Positions 26,895 through 35,115 of a stretch of DNA of 47,465 nt are shown here, in pieces. The DNA comes from Rubellimicrobium arenae. Its GTDB lineage: Bacteria > Pseudomonadota > Alphaproteobacteria > Rhodobacterales > Rhodobacteraceae. The translations under genes and the position numbers were made by a program. Below the pieces are notes generated by a model that was not told the DNA's origin, did not search any database, and saw only the letters and a program-made list of their open reading frames with translations. The stretch's first letter is position 1; each line of letters opens with the position of its first letter. The DNA is taken from the NCBI RefSeq assembly GCF_017916275.1, contig NZ_JAFMST010000008.1:258985-306449 (forward strand). Direction: 5' to 3'.

Positions 26895-28231
26895 CAGGCT
26901 GCCCTTTCGCCGCGTGCCACGCGGTCCCAGAAGTTCCGGTAGGTCGCCGCGTAGTCGCGGCGGAGTTCGTCGAAGTCGGCCCGCAGCAGGCGACGGTCCC
27001 GCACCAGCGCCTCGCCCGCGACCCAGAGATGCCGGAGGTCCCGCCCCGATCCCGAGTAGACGAGCGCCGTCTCGATCTCGGGCGTTTCGGACCAGCCCGG
27101 GCCGCGCATGTCGAAGACGGCGATGTCCGCGGCCTTGCCGATCTCCAGCGATCCGGTCTCGTCCCCGAGGCCCAGAGCCCGCGCGCCGTCGATGGTCGCC
27201 ATGCGGATCAGGTCCCGGGACGGGATGGGCTGCGCCCGGCCTTCGCGATGGCTGGCCACGAGGCCCGCCACCTTCATCTCGGTCACCATGTCGTAGGCGT
27301 TGTTCGCGGCGACGTTGTCCGTCCCCAGCGCCACGATCACCCCCGCCCGGCGCAGGTCCACCACCGGGCATATCCCTTCGCGTCCCGACCGCAGCCCCGC
27401 CGTGGCGCAATGCGCGACCGAGGCCGCCGGGGCGGCGGCGAAGATGGCGATGTCCTGGGGCGAAAGATCCAGGCAATGGGCCGCATGGACCCGACCGGCG
27501 AAAAAGCCGGACCGTTCCAAAGCCTGCGTGGCGGTCAGGCCCCAGCGGGCCAGGGTGTCCTCGTTGTCCTCGGGGCCGGCCGCCATGTGGAGGTGCATTC
27601 CGCAGCCCAGCCGGTTGGCGGCCTCCACCTCGGCCATGAGGGTCTGCTCGGAGTTGTCGACAAAAGGCGCGTGCGGCCCGAACCAGGGGATCACGCGGCC
27701 CCGCCGCTGCCCTTCCACGAAGGCCACCGCGCGTTCGAGCTCGGCCCGGCCATGCTCCAGGTCGCCCAGCTCGACGATGCCGTAGGCCACGACGGCCCGA
27801 AGCCCCGAGGCATCGGCGGCCCGGGCGACCTCTTCGGCGTGGAAGTACTGGTCGCAGAAGGTCGTGGTGCCCGACAGGGCCATCTCGGCGCAGGACAGGG
27901 CAACGGCCGGGCCGATGTCGCCGGGGCCGAGGCTCAGCTCGGGCTCGCGGATCGAATGGTACCAGCCGTCCATGGTGAGGAGCGAATGCCCCTCGGAGCG
28001 GCCGCGGAACAGGATCATCGCCGCATGGGTGTGCGCGTTGACGAGGCCCGGCATGACGAGATGGCCCGACAGGTCCAGCACCTCGTCGAAGCGCGCGGGA
28101 TCGGGGCGCGTGGCGCCGGACCCGAGGCCGGCGATGCGGCCATCTTCGACGCTGATCCAGCCGTCTATGAGGACGCGGTTCGACGGATCGACCGTCAGAA
28201 CAGTGGCGCCGTGAAGCAGAAACGAGAGCAT
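26894..28231 (-). CDS. MTA/SAH deaminase-like amidohydrolase
   Basis: The 445-residue metal-dependent deaminase is the first gene of the nucleoside operon. Motifs are PGLVNAHTHAAMILFRG (metal HxH), TTFCDQYFH, the substrate loop WFGPHAPFVDN, GMHLHMAAGPEDNEDT, AAHCLDLSPQDI and VALGTDNVAANNAYDMV. They match the TrzA/MtaD/SsnA branch that deaminates 5'-methylthioadenosine, S-adenosylhomocysteine or adenosine. In this setting adenosine or a modified adenosine is a plausible substrate. The start codon at 28231 has no clear ribosome-binding site and lies inside one arm of an inverted repeat, so expression may be unusual (very short leader). Confidence 0.88.
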   Translation of the reverse strand: MLSFLLHGATVLTVDPSNRVLIDGWISVEDGRIAGLGSGATRPDPARFDEVLDLSGHLVMPGLVNAHTHAAMILFRGRSEGHSLLTMDGWYHSIREPELSLGPGDIGPAVALSCAEMALSGTTTFCDQYFHAEEVARAADASGLRAVVAYGIVELGDLEHGRAELERAVAFVEGQRRGRVIPWFGPHAPFVDNSEQTLMAEVEAANRLGCGMHLHMAAGPEDNEDTLARWGLTATQALERSGFFAGRVHAAHCLDLSPQDIAIFAAAPAASVAHCATAGLRSGREGICPVVDLRRAGVIVALGTDNVAANNAYDMVTEMKVAGLVASHREGRAQPIPSRDLIRMATIDGARALGLGDETGSLEIGKAADIAVFDMRGPGWSETPEIETALVYSGSGRDLRHLWVAGEALVRDRRLLRADFDELRRDYAATYRNFWDRVARGERAA

Positions 28232-28296
28232 TTGACCCGGTCTTGAGAACCGCCTTAAGAAATGGTTGGGCCGAGCAGACAGGACTTGTCAAATGC
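28228..28296. promoter_or_regulatory. Divergent control region with 9-bp inverted repeat
   Basis: GCATTTGAC (28228-28236) and GTCAAATGC (28288-28296) are perfect inverted copies 51 bp apart between the divergent deaminase operon and cytidine deaminase. The left arm includes the start codon of the minus-strand gene. Each arm carries a TTGAC -35-like core. On the plus strand TTGACC (28232-28237), 17 nt, TTAAGA (28255-28260) is a reasonable promoter for cytidine deaminase. The minus-strand TTGACA (28293-28288) lacks a good -10. Confidence 0.5.
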
Positions 28297-28381
28297 AAAC
28301 GCCGACCGTCAGCGCGCCGCCGGGACGCCCCGTTCGCCTGCACGTTTTCCGGGCAGCGCCGCAGTCCGGCCGGGCCGCCCG

Positions 28382-29296
28382 ATGAGCCGCAATCCGTTCC
28401 GCGCCGATCTTGAGGTGCCGTCGCGGCTGGCCCGGCAGGAGGGCGAGGCGATCCGCGCCGCGGCGGCGGAGGTCCTGTCCGGCGGCGCGATCCCGGGTCC
28501 GGCCGCCGCCGCCCTGCGCGACCGCTTCGGCCTCGGGCCGGACGACCTTCTGCTGCATCTCCTGCCCCTGGCGCGCGGGATCGCCCGGCCCCCGGTCTCG
28601 GGGTTCCATGTCGGCGCCGTGGGGCGGGCGGCGGGTTCGGGCGACCTGATCCTTGGCGGCAACCTCGAATTTCCCGGCGCGGCGCTGCACCAGACGATCC
28701 ACGGCGAGGGCTTCGTCGCGATCCGCGCCTGGCAGCGGGGGCAGTCGCTCGACACCCTCGCCATCTCGGAGGCGCATCCCTGCGCCCATTGCCGCCAGGT
28801 CCTGACAGAGTTCGCCTCGTCCGGATCCCTGGTCCTGATCGATCCGCTGGGCCACCGCCTGACGATGGAGCAGCTCTACCCCTGGCCCTTCGATCCGGGC
28901 TACCTCGACCAGCCGGGCGCCCGGCCGCACCAGGGGACGGATGCGGGCCTGCGCGCCCCGGCCGGCCTGCCGCAGGAGGTTGCCGCCCGTCTCGCCGAGG
29001 CGGGACGTCAGGCGCATGCACCCTATTCCGGCTGCCCCGCCGCCCTTGTCCTGGAAACGGCCCTGGGCCTGTTCGCCGGAGGCAACCTGGAGAGCGTGGC
29101 CTTCAACCCCACCCTTACCCCCGGGCAAACCGCCATGGTGGCCCTGATCGCCGCCGGAGGGGACCCGACCTCGATCACGCGCGCCTGGCTCGCGCAGCGA
29201 ACGGGCGGCCCCGTGGACCTGACCCGCTCCGTCGCCGAACTGCTGGCCGCCGTATCGCCCCGGGCCGAGCTTTCGGTCCACGCCTGGCCCGACTGA
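28382..29296 (+). CDS. cdd: Cytidine deaminase (long, two-domain type)
   Basis: The 304-residue protein is of E. coli Cdd length. ATG 28382 (MSRNPFRADL) was chosen; codons back to 28262 lie in the promoter region. The zinc site is TIHGEGFVAIRAW (His107, Glu109) and PCAHCRQVLTEF (Cys134, Cys137). The usual HAE is HGE here, a mild change. GGNLEFPGAALHQ precedes the site. The C-terminal inactive domain is present (HAPYSGCPAALVLET, FAGGNLESVAFNPTL), as expected for the dimeric class. It converts cytidine to uridine in the cytosol. Divergent from the purine nucleoside operon and 27 bp ahead of the GATase1-like gene. Confidence 0.93.
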   Translation: MSRNPFRADLEVPSRLARQEGEAIRAAAAEVLSGGAIPGPAAAALRDRFGLGPDDLLLHLLPLARGIARPPVSGFHVGAVGRAAGSGDLILGGNLEFPGAALHQTIHGEGFVAIRAWQRGQSLDTLAISEAHPCAHCRQVLTEFASSGSLVLIDPLGHRLTMEQLYPWPFDPGYLDQPGARPHQGTDAGLRAPAGLPQEVAARLAEAGRQAHAPYSGCPAALVLETALGLFAGGNLESVAFNPTLTPGQTAMVALIAAGGDPTSITRAWLAQRTGGPVDLTRSVAELLAAVSPRAELSVHAWPD

Positions 29297-29323
29297 CACC
29301 CGATCCCACCAGAAAGGACCCGC

Positions 29324-30088
29324 ATGACACGACCGCCCCGCGCCCTGCTCGCCGGAGAAAGCTGGACCGTCCATTCGATCCATCAGAAGGGCTTCGACAG
29401 CTTCACGACCACGGATTACGCCGAAGGCGGTGGCTGGCTCATCGCTGCGCTGGAGGGAGCGGGATGGGAGGTGACCTACCAGCCCTCGCACGTCGCGGCC
29501 CGTGATTTTCCCGACACCGCAGAGGCGCTTCGCGCCTGGGATGCCGTGATCCTGTCGGATATCGGGGCCAATACGCTGCTCCTGCACCCCGACACCTTCC
29601 TGCGCGCGTCCCCGCGTCCGGACCGGCTTCTCGCGCTCCGGGATTATGTGGCCGCCGGCGGCGGGCTGATCATGGTGGGGGGCTACCTGACCTTCCAGGG
29701 CATCGAGGGGAAGGCCCGCTACGCCGGGACGGCGGTGGAGGAAGCGCTCCCCGTCGCGATCTCGCCCCAGGACGACCGGGTCGAGCGGCCGGCCGGCGTC
29801 GCACCCCGGCCCGCCCAGGCGCAGAGCCCGGTCCTGGCCGGGCTCCCCGACGGCGAATGGCCGGCGCTGCTGGGCTACAATCGGCTGACCCCCAAGCCGG
29901 GCGCCGAAGTCCTGGCCATGGTTGGCGATGACCCGCTGATCGTGGCGGGCAGCTTCGGGGATGGCCGCGCCCTCGCCTATGCGAGCGACTGCGGCCCCCA
30001 CTGGGCTCCACCCGCCTTTGTCGAATGGCCGGGCTATGCCCCCCTTTGGGCCAACATGGCGGCATGGGTTGCCGGTCGGAGCGGCTGA
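29324..30088 (+). CDS. GATase1-like (DUF1355) protein without a nucleophile Cys
   Basis: The 254-residue protein starts at ATG 29324 with AAGGA upstream, 27 bp after cytidine deaminase. Its sequence (LLAGESWTVHSIHQKGFDSFTTT at the N-terminus, then WDAVILSDIGANTLLL and IMVGGYLTFQGIEGKARYAGTAVEEALPV) matches the putative glutamine amidotransferase family related to ThuA. The nucleophile-elbow position reads GGY rather than a Cys-containing turn, and no ammonia acceptor domain is fused, so classical glutaminase activity is doubtful. It may bind a sugar or nucleoside breakdown product. Cotranscription with cdd is likely. The function is not known to me. Confidence 0.8.
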   Translation: MTRPPRALLAGESWTVHSIHQKGFDSFTTTDYAEGGGWLIAALEGAGWEVTYQPSHVAARDFPDTAEALRAWDAVILSDIGANTLLLHPDTFLRASPRPDRLLALRDYVAAGGGLIMVGGYLTFQGIEGKARYAGTAVEEALPVAISPQDDRVERPAGVAPRPAQAQSPVLAGLPDGEWPALLGYNRLTPKPGAEVLAMVGDDPLIVAGSFGDGRALAYASDCGPHWAPPAFVEWPGYAPLWANMAAWVAGRSG

Positions 30089-30451
30089 CCCGGCAGGCCG
30101 TCGCGCCACCGGCCATCCTGCGCCGCAGGGCCTGCGGGCCGACCGGAAGCGTCCGGTCGCCCCGGCATGCGCGACCCGTCCAGTGGACCGGGGCCCGGCC
30201 TGGACGGCGCCGCTGCCCTGCGAGGAACCCGCCTGAACGGCGATTGCGGCACCAAGGTCCGAACTGGCACATCGATGCCAGCGGGCGAGAGCACGCCAAG
30301 CCCCTCCATCTCGGACGGGCGAATTGGCCGCGTCGGTCCTCCACCAAGGTCATGGTGCGTGCGACGGGCATATTGAGACGAATCTAACGAAATATTCAGG
30401 AGTCAGTGCCACTCTGGCGGGGATCAGTGGTCCCCTGCCCGAAAGTCTTCC
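30089..30451. other. Intergenic region upstream of the chemotaxis receptor
   Basis: No gene is convincing in these 363 bp. GC drops near 30370-30400 (TATTGAGACGAATCTAACGAAATATT), which is where I would expect the promoter of the chemotaxis gene. A TTGAGA at 30373 has no well-spaced -10. Confidence 0.4.
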
Positions 30452-32131
30452 ATGCGCCTGACCCTTAAACTCAAGCTTGCTGCCGTATTCCTCCTGCTCA
30501 TTGCATCGTCGGCAGTCGCGATGACGCTTGCCATCCAAGGCCTGAGCACCCTGAACACCCGCCTCGGCCTCCTCGTCGAGGACGATGCCGAAAGCCTCAG
30601 GCTGGCCCAGGATCTCAAGGCCGAGACGATCTACATCCAGCGCGAGATCAGGGACATGATCCTTTACGATGATCGTGCCACCCTCGATGCCGTCAAGAAC
30701 GAGATCGCCGCCACCCGGGAGCGGGTGAACTCGGCCAAGGATGAACTCCTGTCCCTGTCCGATGCCAGCGATCAGGACCTGATCAATCGCCTGTGGGACA
30801 TCAACCTGCGCCTTCGCGACGTCAACAGCGAGGCGATCCGCCTGGCCGATGCCGGCACGCCGGACGGAAACGCAGCCGCCTTCCGCAAGGTGTCCACCGA
30901 CGGCGAGGCGCTCTGGAAGGAGCTGCTCCCGGCCATCAACGACCTCGTGGAGAAAAAGCGCGACGACATGGCCCATGCGGCCAGCGACACCGACGCCCTG
31001 TATATCCGTTCGCGCAACCTCCTTGTCGGCCTTGCAGTGACCAGCGGCCTCGTGGGGGCTCTCGGGGCGCTCTGGATCACGGTCACCATCGCACGGGGCC
31101 TGACACGGAGCGTGGAACTCTCCACCCGTGTCGCGTCGGGCGATCTGACCAAAACGGCCGAGGTGCGCGGCAACGACGAAGTGTCGGACCTGCTGCGCAG
31201 CCTGAACAGCATGGTCGAGGGACTGCGCCGCGTCGTGGGCGAGGCGACCGGCAACTCCCGTCACGTGACCTCCGCCTCGACCGAGATGGCGGCCACGGCC
31301 ACCCAGCTGAGCCAGGGGGCGACCGAGCAGGCTGCCGCCGCCGAAGAAGCCTCCGCCTCGGTGGAGCAGATGGCCGCCAACATCAAGCAAACCGCCCACA
31401 GCGCCCAGGAAACCGAGGCCATGGCGACGCGGGCGGCCCAGGAGGCCCGGCTATCGGGCGCGGCCACGACCGAAGCCGTCAGCGCCGTGAAGACCATCTC
31501 CGAACGCATCCTGGTTATCCAGGAGATCGCACGCCAGACCGACCTCCTCGCCCTCAACGCCGCCGTCGAGGCCGCGCGCGCTGGAGAGCATGGACGGGGC
31601 TTCGCCGTGGTCGCCTCCGAGGTCCGCAAGCTTGCGGAACGCAGCCAAAGCGCCGCCGGCGAGATCAGCGCGCTGTCGACGCGGACCGTGCAGGCTGCCG
31701 AGACCGCCGGACAGCGCATCGGCGGCCTGGTCCCCACCATCGAGCGCACGGCCAACCTGGTGGCACAGATCAACAACGCCAACCAGGAGCTCGCCACCGG
31801 AGCGGCGCAGGTGACGCTTGCCCTTGAGCAGCTGAACCAGGTCACTCAGGAGAACACCTCCGCTTCGGAACAGTTGGCCCTGACCGCAGAGCAGCTTTCC
31901 AATCAGGCCGAGGCTCTACAGGACTCGATGGGCTTCTTCCGCGTCGATGCGGACGTCGCATCCACCGCTCCCGTATCCGCCAGCGCCCCGGCCCAGGTGG
32001 TTCCATTGGCCAAGCCTGCGCAGACGGTTCCCCGCCGGAGCCCCTCCGTCCGATCGGGCATCGACCTGGATCTCGGTCATGCCGAGGACGACCTCGACGC
32101 CCAGTTCACCCGGGTCAGCCGACAAGCCTGA
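30452..32131 (+). CDS. Methyl-accepting chemotaxis protein
   Basis: A 559-residue membrane receptor. TM1 is about residues 8-28. A periplasmic four-helix-bundle-type sensor of about 160 residues follows (30-187), then TM2 (about 190-212) and a HAMP domain (about 212-265, [19 protein letters not shown]). The cytoplasmic coiled-coil signalling domain carries the hairpin tip [20 protein letters not shown] with [21 protein letters not shown] (about 360-405). The C-terminal 70 residues are Ala/Pro-rich with no NWETF-type CheR/CheB tether. It should direct motility through CheA/CheW, none of which is encoded in the window. The ligand is unknown. Downstream of the nucleoside locus, though a link is speculative. 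Confidence 0.93.
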   Translation: MRLTLKLKLAAVFLLLIASSAVAMTLAIQGLSTLNTRLGLLVEDDAESLRLAQDLKAETIYIQREIRDMILYDDRATLDAVKNEIAATRERVNSAKDELLSLSDASDQDLINRLWDINLRLRDVNSEAIRLADAGTPDGNAAAFRKVSTDGEALWKELLPAINDLVEKKRDDMAHAASDTDALYIRSRNLLVGLAVTSGLVGALGALWITVTIARGLTRSVELSTRVASGDLTKTAEVRGNDEVSDLLRSLNSMVEGLRRVVGEATGNSRHVTSASTEMAATATQLSQGATEQAAAAEEASASVEQMAANIKQTAHSAQETEAMATRAAQEARLSGAATTEAVSAVKTISERILVIQEIARQTDLLALNAAVEAARAGEHGRGFAVVASEVRKLAERSQSAAGEISALSTRTVQAAETAGQRIGGLVPTIERTANLVAQINNANQELATGAAQVTLALEQLNQVTQENTSASEQLALTAEQLSNQAEALQDSMGFFRVDADVASTAPVSASAPAQVVPLAKPAQTVPRRSPSVRSGIDLDLGHAEDDLDAQFTRVSRQA

Positions 32132-32465
32132 GGGGGCGGGCCGGACATGAATGGGCGGCGCGCGGATACCGCAGGCTCGGCCGTGCTCCGCAGCCAGTCC
32201 TCGCCCCGCCAGCAGGACGCGTCCGGCACCGTGCGGCCTTGAAAAGGTCAGCGGGAGAGCTTGGCCGAAGGATCAGCAGAGCACCTTGGTTCCTGCATCC
32301 CCTCGGCCGCCTTCCCGCTCCCACAGTGGCCCGGGACCTCCGGGCGGCATTGCTCCGACAGCAGCCCGCCGGGCCGGGCTACACGACGACGCCATTCAGT
32401 GACCGAGCATCGGTCTGGCCCAGATGCCCCCCGCAGACCAATGTCAGGCCGGATCGCAACGCCAG
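32132..32465. other. Gap between chemotaxis gene and tRNA-Arg
   Basis: About 330 bp with no supported gene and no clear terminator. I looked for a copy of the tRNA 3' end that would mark an attachment site and found none here. Confidence 0.4.
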
Positions 32466-32541
32466 TGGTGACCCCGGATGGATTCGAACCATCGACCTGC
32501 CGCTTAGGAGGCGGCCGCTCTATCCCCTGAGCTACGGGGCC
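32466..32541 (-). tRNA. tRNA-Arg (anticodon CCT)
   Basis: Read on the minus strand this is a complete 76-nt tRNA with encoded CCA. The acceptor arm GGCCCCG pairs with CGGGGTC (one G-U). The D arm is GCTCAGGGGATAGAGC, and the anticodon stem GCCGC/GCGGC encloses loop CTCCTAA, giving anticodon CCT (reads AGG). The T arm contains GGTTCGAATCC. Discriminator base is A. It stands alone between a chemotaxis gene and a LacI-type regulator, both on the plus strand. Confidence 0.96.
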
Positions 32542-32652
32542 CCGCCCTCCTCTTGCCTGCCCCGAAGCCATAGGTCAACGGCGGAGGGCGGGCTTGGAGA
32601 TCACAGGTGGGCGCGTCATAAAGGCCGCAAGAGCCTGCACGGAGCCCCTTGC

Positions 32653-33690
32653 GTGTCCAAGACCCCCAAACGCCCCCTCACCCTGCGCGACGTCTCCGAA
32701 GCTTCGGGCGTGTCCGAGATGACCGTGAGCCGGGTCCTTCGCGGCATGGGTGACGTCAGTGATGCCACCCGCGCGCGCGTCCGCGAGGCGGCAAGCCGGC
32801 TCGGCTATGTCCCCAACCGCATCGCCGGGGCGCTTGCCTCGAACCGGGTCAACCTCGTGGCCGTGGTGATTCCCAGCCTGGCCAACATGGTCTTTCCCGA
32901 GGTGCTGGGCGGCATTTCGGAGGAACTGGGCGACACCGGGCTTCAGCCCGTGGTGGGCGTCACGGACTACCTGCCCGAACGGGAAGAAAAGGTGCTCTTC
33001 GAGATGCTCTCCTGGCGGCCCTCGGGCGTGATCGTCGCGGGGCTGGAGCACTCGTCGGCGTCGCGCGCCATGCTGGAGCGCGCCGGCATCCCGGTGGTCG
33101 AGATCATGGACGTCGACGGCGAGGCGATCGATGCGGTGGTCGGCATCTCGCACGCCCGCGCCGGACGCGAGATGGCACAAGCCATCCTTGAGGCGGGCTA
33201 CCGCCGCATCGGCGTGCTCGGGACCAAGATGCCGCTGGACTACCGGGCGCGGAAGCGCATGGAAGGTTTCCGGGCCTGCCTTGCCGAAGCGGGGATCACC
33301 ATCGAGGATCAGGAGTTCTACGAAGGTGGCTCGGCGCTCCTCAAGGGCCGCGAGTTGACGCAGGCCATCCTCGGGCGGAGCCCGGACCTCGATTTCCTGT
33401 ATTACTCCAACGACATGATCGGAGCGGGCGGGCTCCTCTGGCTTCTAGAACAGGGGGTGGCCATTCCCGAGGTGGTTGGATTGGCTGGCTTCAACCGGAT
33501 CGAACTGCTGGACGGGCTGCCCCGTCGGCTGGCCACCATGGACGCCTGCCGCCGCGAAATTGGCCGCCGCGCCGCCGCCATCGTTGCCGCACGCCATGCC
33601 GATCCTTCGCTGCCGGGCGGTGAACGCATGGAGCTCACTCCGACCATCGAACCCGGCGATACGCTCCGGGCGCCCAGAACGCCGCTTTAG
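32653..33690 (+). CDS. LacI/GalR-family regulator, GntR-like
   Basis: The 345-residue regulator starts at GTG 32653 (codons for SKTPKRPLTLRD follow). Upstream in-frame codons run through the tRNA region and are not used. The N-terminal helix-turn-helix is LTLRDVSEASGVSEMTVSRVLRG (about 8-30), with the hinge helix RLGYVPNRIAGALASNR. The periplasmic-binding-like effector domain begins NLVAVVIPSLANMVFPEVL and ends near TPTIEPGDTLRA. LRDVSEASGVSEMTVSR and the domain pattern resemble gluconate repressors (GntR of the LacI family). No gluconate genes are adjacent, so the regulon is unknown. I saw no nearby LacI-type palindrome. Confidence 0.9.
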   Translation: MSKTPKRPLTLRDVSEASGVSEMTVSRVLRGMGDVSDATRARVREAASRLGYVPNRIAGALASNRVNLVAVVIPSLANMVFPEVLGGISEELGDTGLQPVVGVTDYLPEREEKVLFEMLSWRPSGVIVAGLEHSSASRAMLERAGIPVVEIMDVDGEAIDAVVGISHARAGREMAQAILEAGYRRIGVLGTKMPLDYRARKRMEGFRACLAEAGITIEDQEFYEGGSALLKGRELTQAILGRSPDLDFLYYSNDMIGAGGLLWLLEQGVAIPEVVGLAGFNRIELLDGLPRRLATMDACRREIGRRAAAIVAARHADPSLPGGERMELTPTIEPGDTLRAPRTPL

Positions 33691-33899
33691 GGACGGACGA
33701 AGCTCCGGCCGGGGCGTGCCGCCGCTTTGACCTCCCCCTGAGGGTCAGGCTTTGAAGCCCAGTTCGTGTGAGGTTCCGGCATGAAGCACCGCGCCCACGA
33801 GAACCGCCCCTTAGCCGAGTCTTTGGTGCTGAGGCAGCAGATCACCGGCCGCAGACAGGTCGACGCAGGCGTCCATATGGTTTTGTGGCCACCTGAGCC

Positions 33900-34270
33900 T
33901 GAGACCGCCAGCAGTCCTGGATATGCTTTGGCACCGCGTGGGTCGGGTCTGTGGCAGGGCCGCGGCCGGCCTCGCAAACGACCCGAGAGGCTCCACGCCG
34001 ACAAGGCTCACGACCACCGTCGCTGCCGGGCCGAATGCCGCGCCCGATCCATCCGGCCTCGAATCCCAAGATAGGCGTGGACAGCAGCCAAACGCTCGGT
34101 CGGCACCGCCGGATGGTGGAACGAACCTTCGCCTTGGCTCAACCGAATGCGCCGCCTCAGAGTGCGGCTCACGAGCGCCGCACCGACTTTCGCGGGGCCG
34201 TCACCCGTCCGGGATGCGCCCTCGTCTGCCTCAACCAGATCGCAAGATTTTGTCAGATGTTGCAGGGCGA
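33900..34270 (+). pseudogene. IS5-family transposase remnant
   Basis: Pieces of an IS5-type (IS427-like) DDE transposase C-terminus are readable but spread over two frames. HADKAHDHRRCRAECRARSI with RPRIPR then a TAG at about 34072 is in one frame. GVDSSQTLGRHRRMVERTFA, containing the R-x-VERT catalytic-Glu motif, is in the next. RRLRVR and later CALVCLNQIARFC follow after further shifts. The N-terminus and the first catalytic Asp are not recognisable, and I find no terminal inverted repeats. It is a decayed fragment in a 724-bp gap between the LacI-type gene and the SUOX-fold gene. Boundaries are approximate. Confidence 0.75.
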
Positions 34271-34414
34271 TGCGCCCGGTTCAGCCCTGCGAGCGGATCC
34301 ACAGGGTCATCATGGGGCCACGGGCGCGATGCCGAACGAAAGCCGCGATCCCCACAGTCTTCAGCCGAAACGACCCCTAGAGGCCATCGAGCTCCGCAGA
34401 GGTCCGGCAAGCGT

Positions 34415-35071
34415 TCAGTCCTCGCTGTAGCGCTGCTCGCGCCAGGGGTCGCCGTACATGTGGTAGCCGTTCCGCTCCCAGAAGCCGGCGCGGTCGGCCC
34501 CGATCAGCTCGATCCGGCCCAGCCACTTGGCGCTCTTCCAGAAATAAAGATGCGGGACCATCGCCCGCATCGGCCCGCCATGCGCCTGCGTCAGCGGCTG
34601 CCCCTGCCAGTGCGTGGCCAGCATCGCGTCGGGCGCGGCAAAGTCCATCAGCGGCAGGTTGGTCGTATAGCCGTCATAGGAATGGAGGAGGACATGGGTC
34701 GCCTGATCGACCGGGCGCGCCACCTCGAGGAGGTCCTGCACGCGGACGCCCTTCCAGTCGTTGTCGTAGCGCGACCAGGTGGTGACGCAGTGGATGTCGG
34801 TCCGAAGCTCGGTCTGCGGCAGCGCCTGGAACTGCTCCCAGTTCAGGGACAGCGGCTTTTCGACCAGCCCCACCACGTCGAGCCGCCAGGTGGACAGCGG
34901 CAGGTCCGGGTGGACGCCCAGGTCGAGCACCGGCCAGTCGCGGACGAGGTGCTGTCCGGGGGGCAGGCGGTCCTCCTCCGGGCGGCTCTGGCGTCCGGTG
35001 AGGAACTTGCCCGCCTCGGCCCAGAGGCGCTTGGTGCGGGTCAGCTTGCTGTCGTCGGGGGTGTCGTCCAT
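34415..35071 (-). CDS. Cytosolic SUOX-fold molybdopterin-dependent oxidoreductase
   Basis: The 218-residue protein starts at ATG 35071 with GAGAGG five bases upstream. A GTG two codons earlier is possible. The sulfite-oxidase fold is shown by WRLDVVGLVEKPLSLNWEQF and by TDIHCVTTWSRYDNDWKGV, in which Cys95 is the expected molybdenum ligand. HGGPMRAMVPHLYFWKSAKWLGRIEL is the conserved C-terminal part. Unlike MsrP/YedY it has no Tat signal and so should be cytosolic, with no heme or dimerisation domain. Substrate unknown. It lies 29 bp after the NAD synthetase gene on the same strand and may be cotranscribed. Confidence 0.88.
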   Translation of the reverse strand: MDDTPDDSKLTRTKRLWAEAGKFLTGRQSRPEEDRLPPGQHLVRDWPVLDLGVHPDLPLSTWRLDVVGLVEKPLSLNWEQFQALPQTELRTDIHCVTTWSRYDNDWKGVRVQDLLEVARPVDQATHVLLHSYDGYTTNLPLMDFAAPDAMLATHWQGQPLTQAHGGPMRAMVPHLYFWKSAKWLGRIELIGADRAGFWERNGYHMYGDPWREQRYSED

Positions 35072-35080
35072 GGCCACCTC

Positions 35081-35115
35081 TCACGCTTCGGGAACGGCTG
35101 TCACGCTTCGGGAAC
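35081..35115. repeat. Short direct repeat at the nadE 3' end
   Basis: TCACGCTTCGGGAAC occurs at 35081-35095 and again at 35101-35115, a 15-bp repeat with a 20-bp period. The right copy holds the last codons and stop of nadE; the left copy lies just before the next gene's ribosome-binding site. It looks like a small tandem duplication. Confidence 0.85.

Noticed and set aside
28232-28381. Purine riboswitch ahead of the nucleoside operon
   Set aside because: The start codon lies within the first promoter-like element, leaving no room for an aptamer on the minus strand, and no three-way junction is apparent.
32239-32652. N-terminal extension of the LacI-type regulator across the tRNA locus
   Set aside because: The extension runs antisense through tRNA-Arg, and the family N-terminus (HTH) begins right after GTG 32653.
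32132-32660. Integrated element at tRNA-Arg with attachment sites
   Set aside because: No second copy of the tRNA 3' end and no integrase gene in the window.
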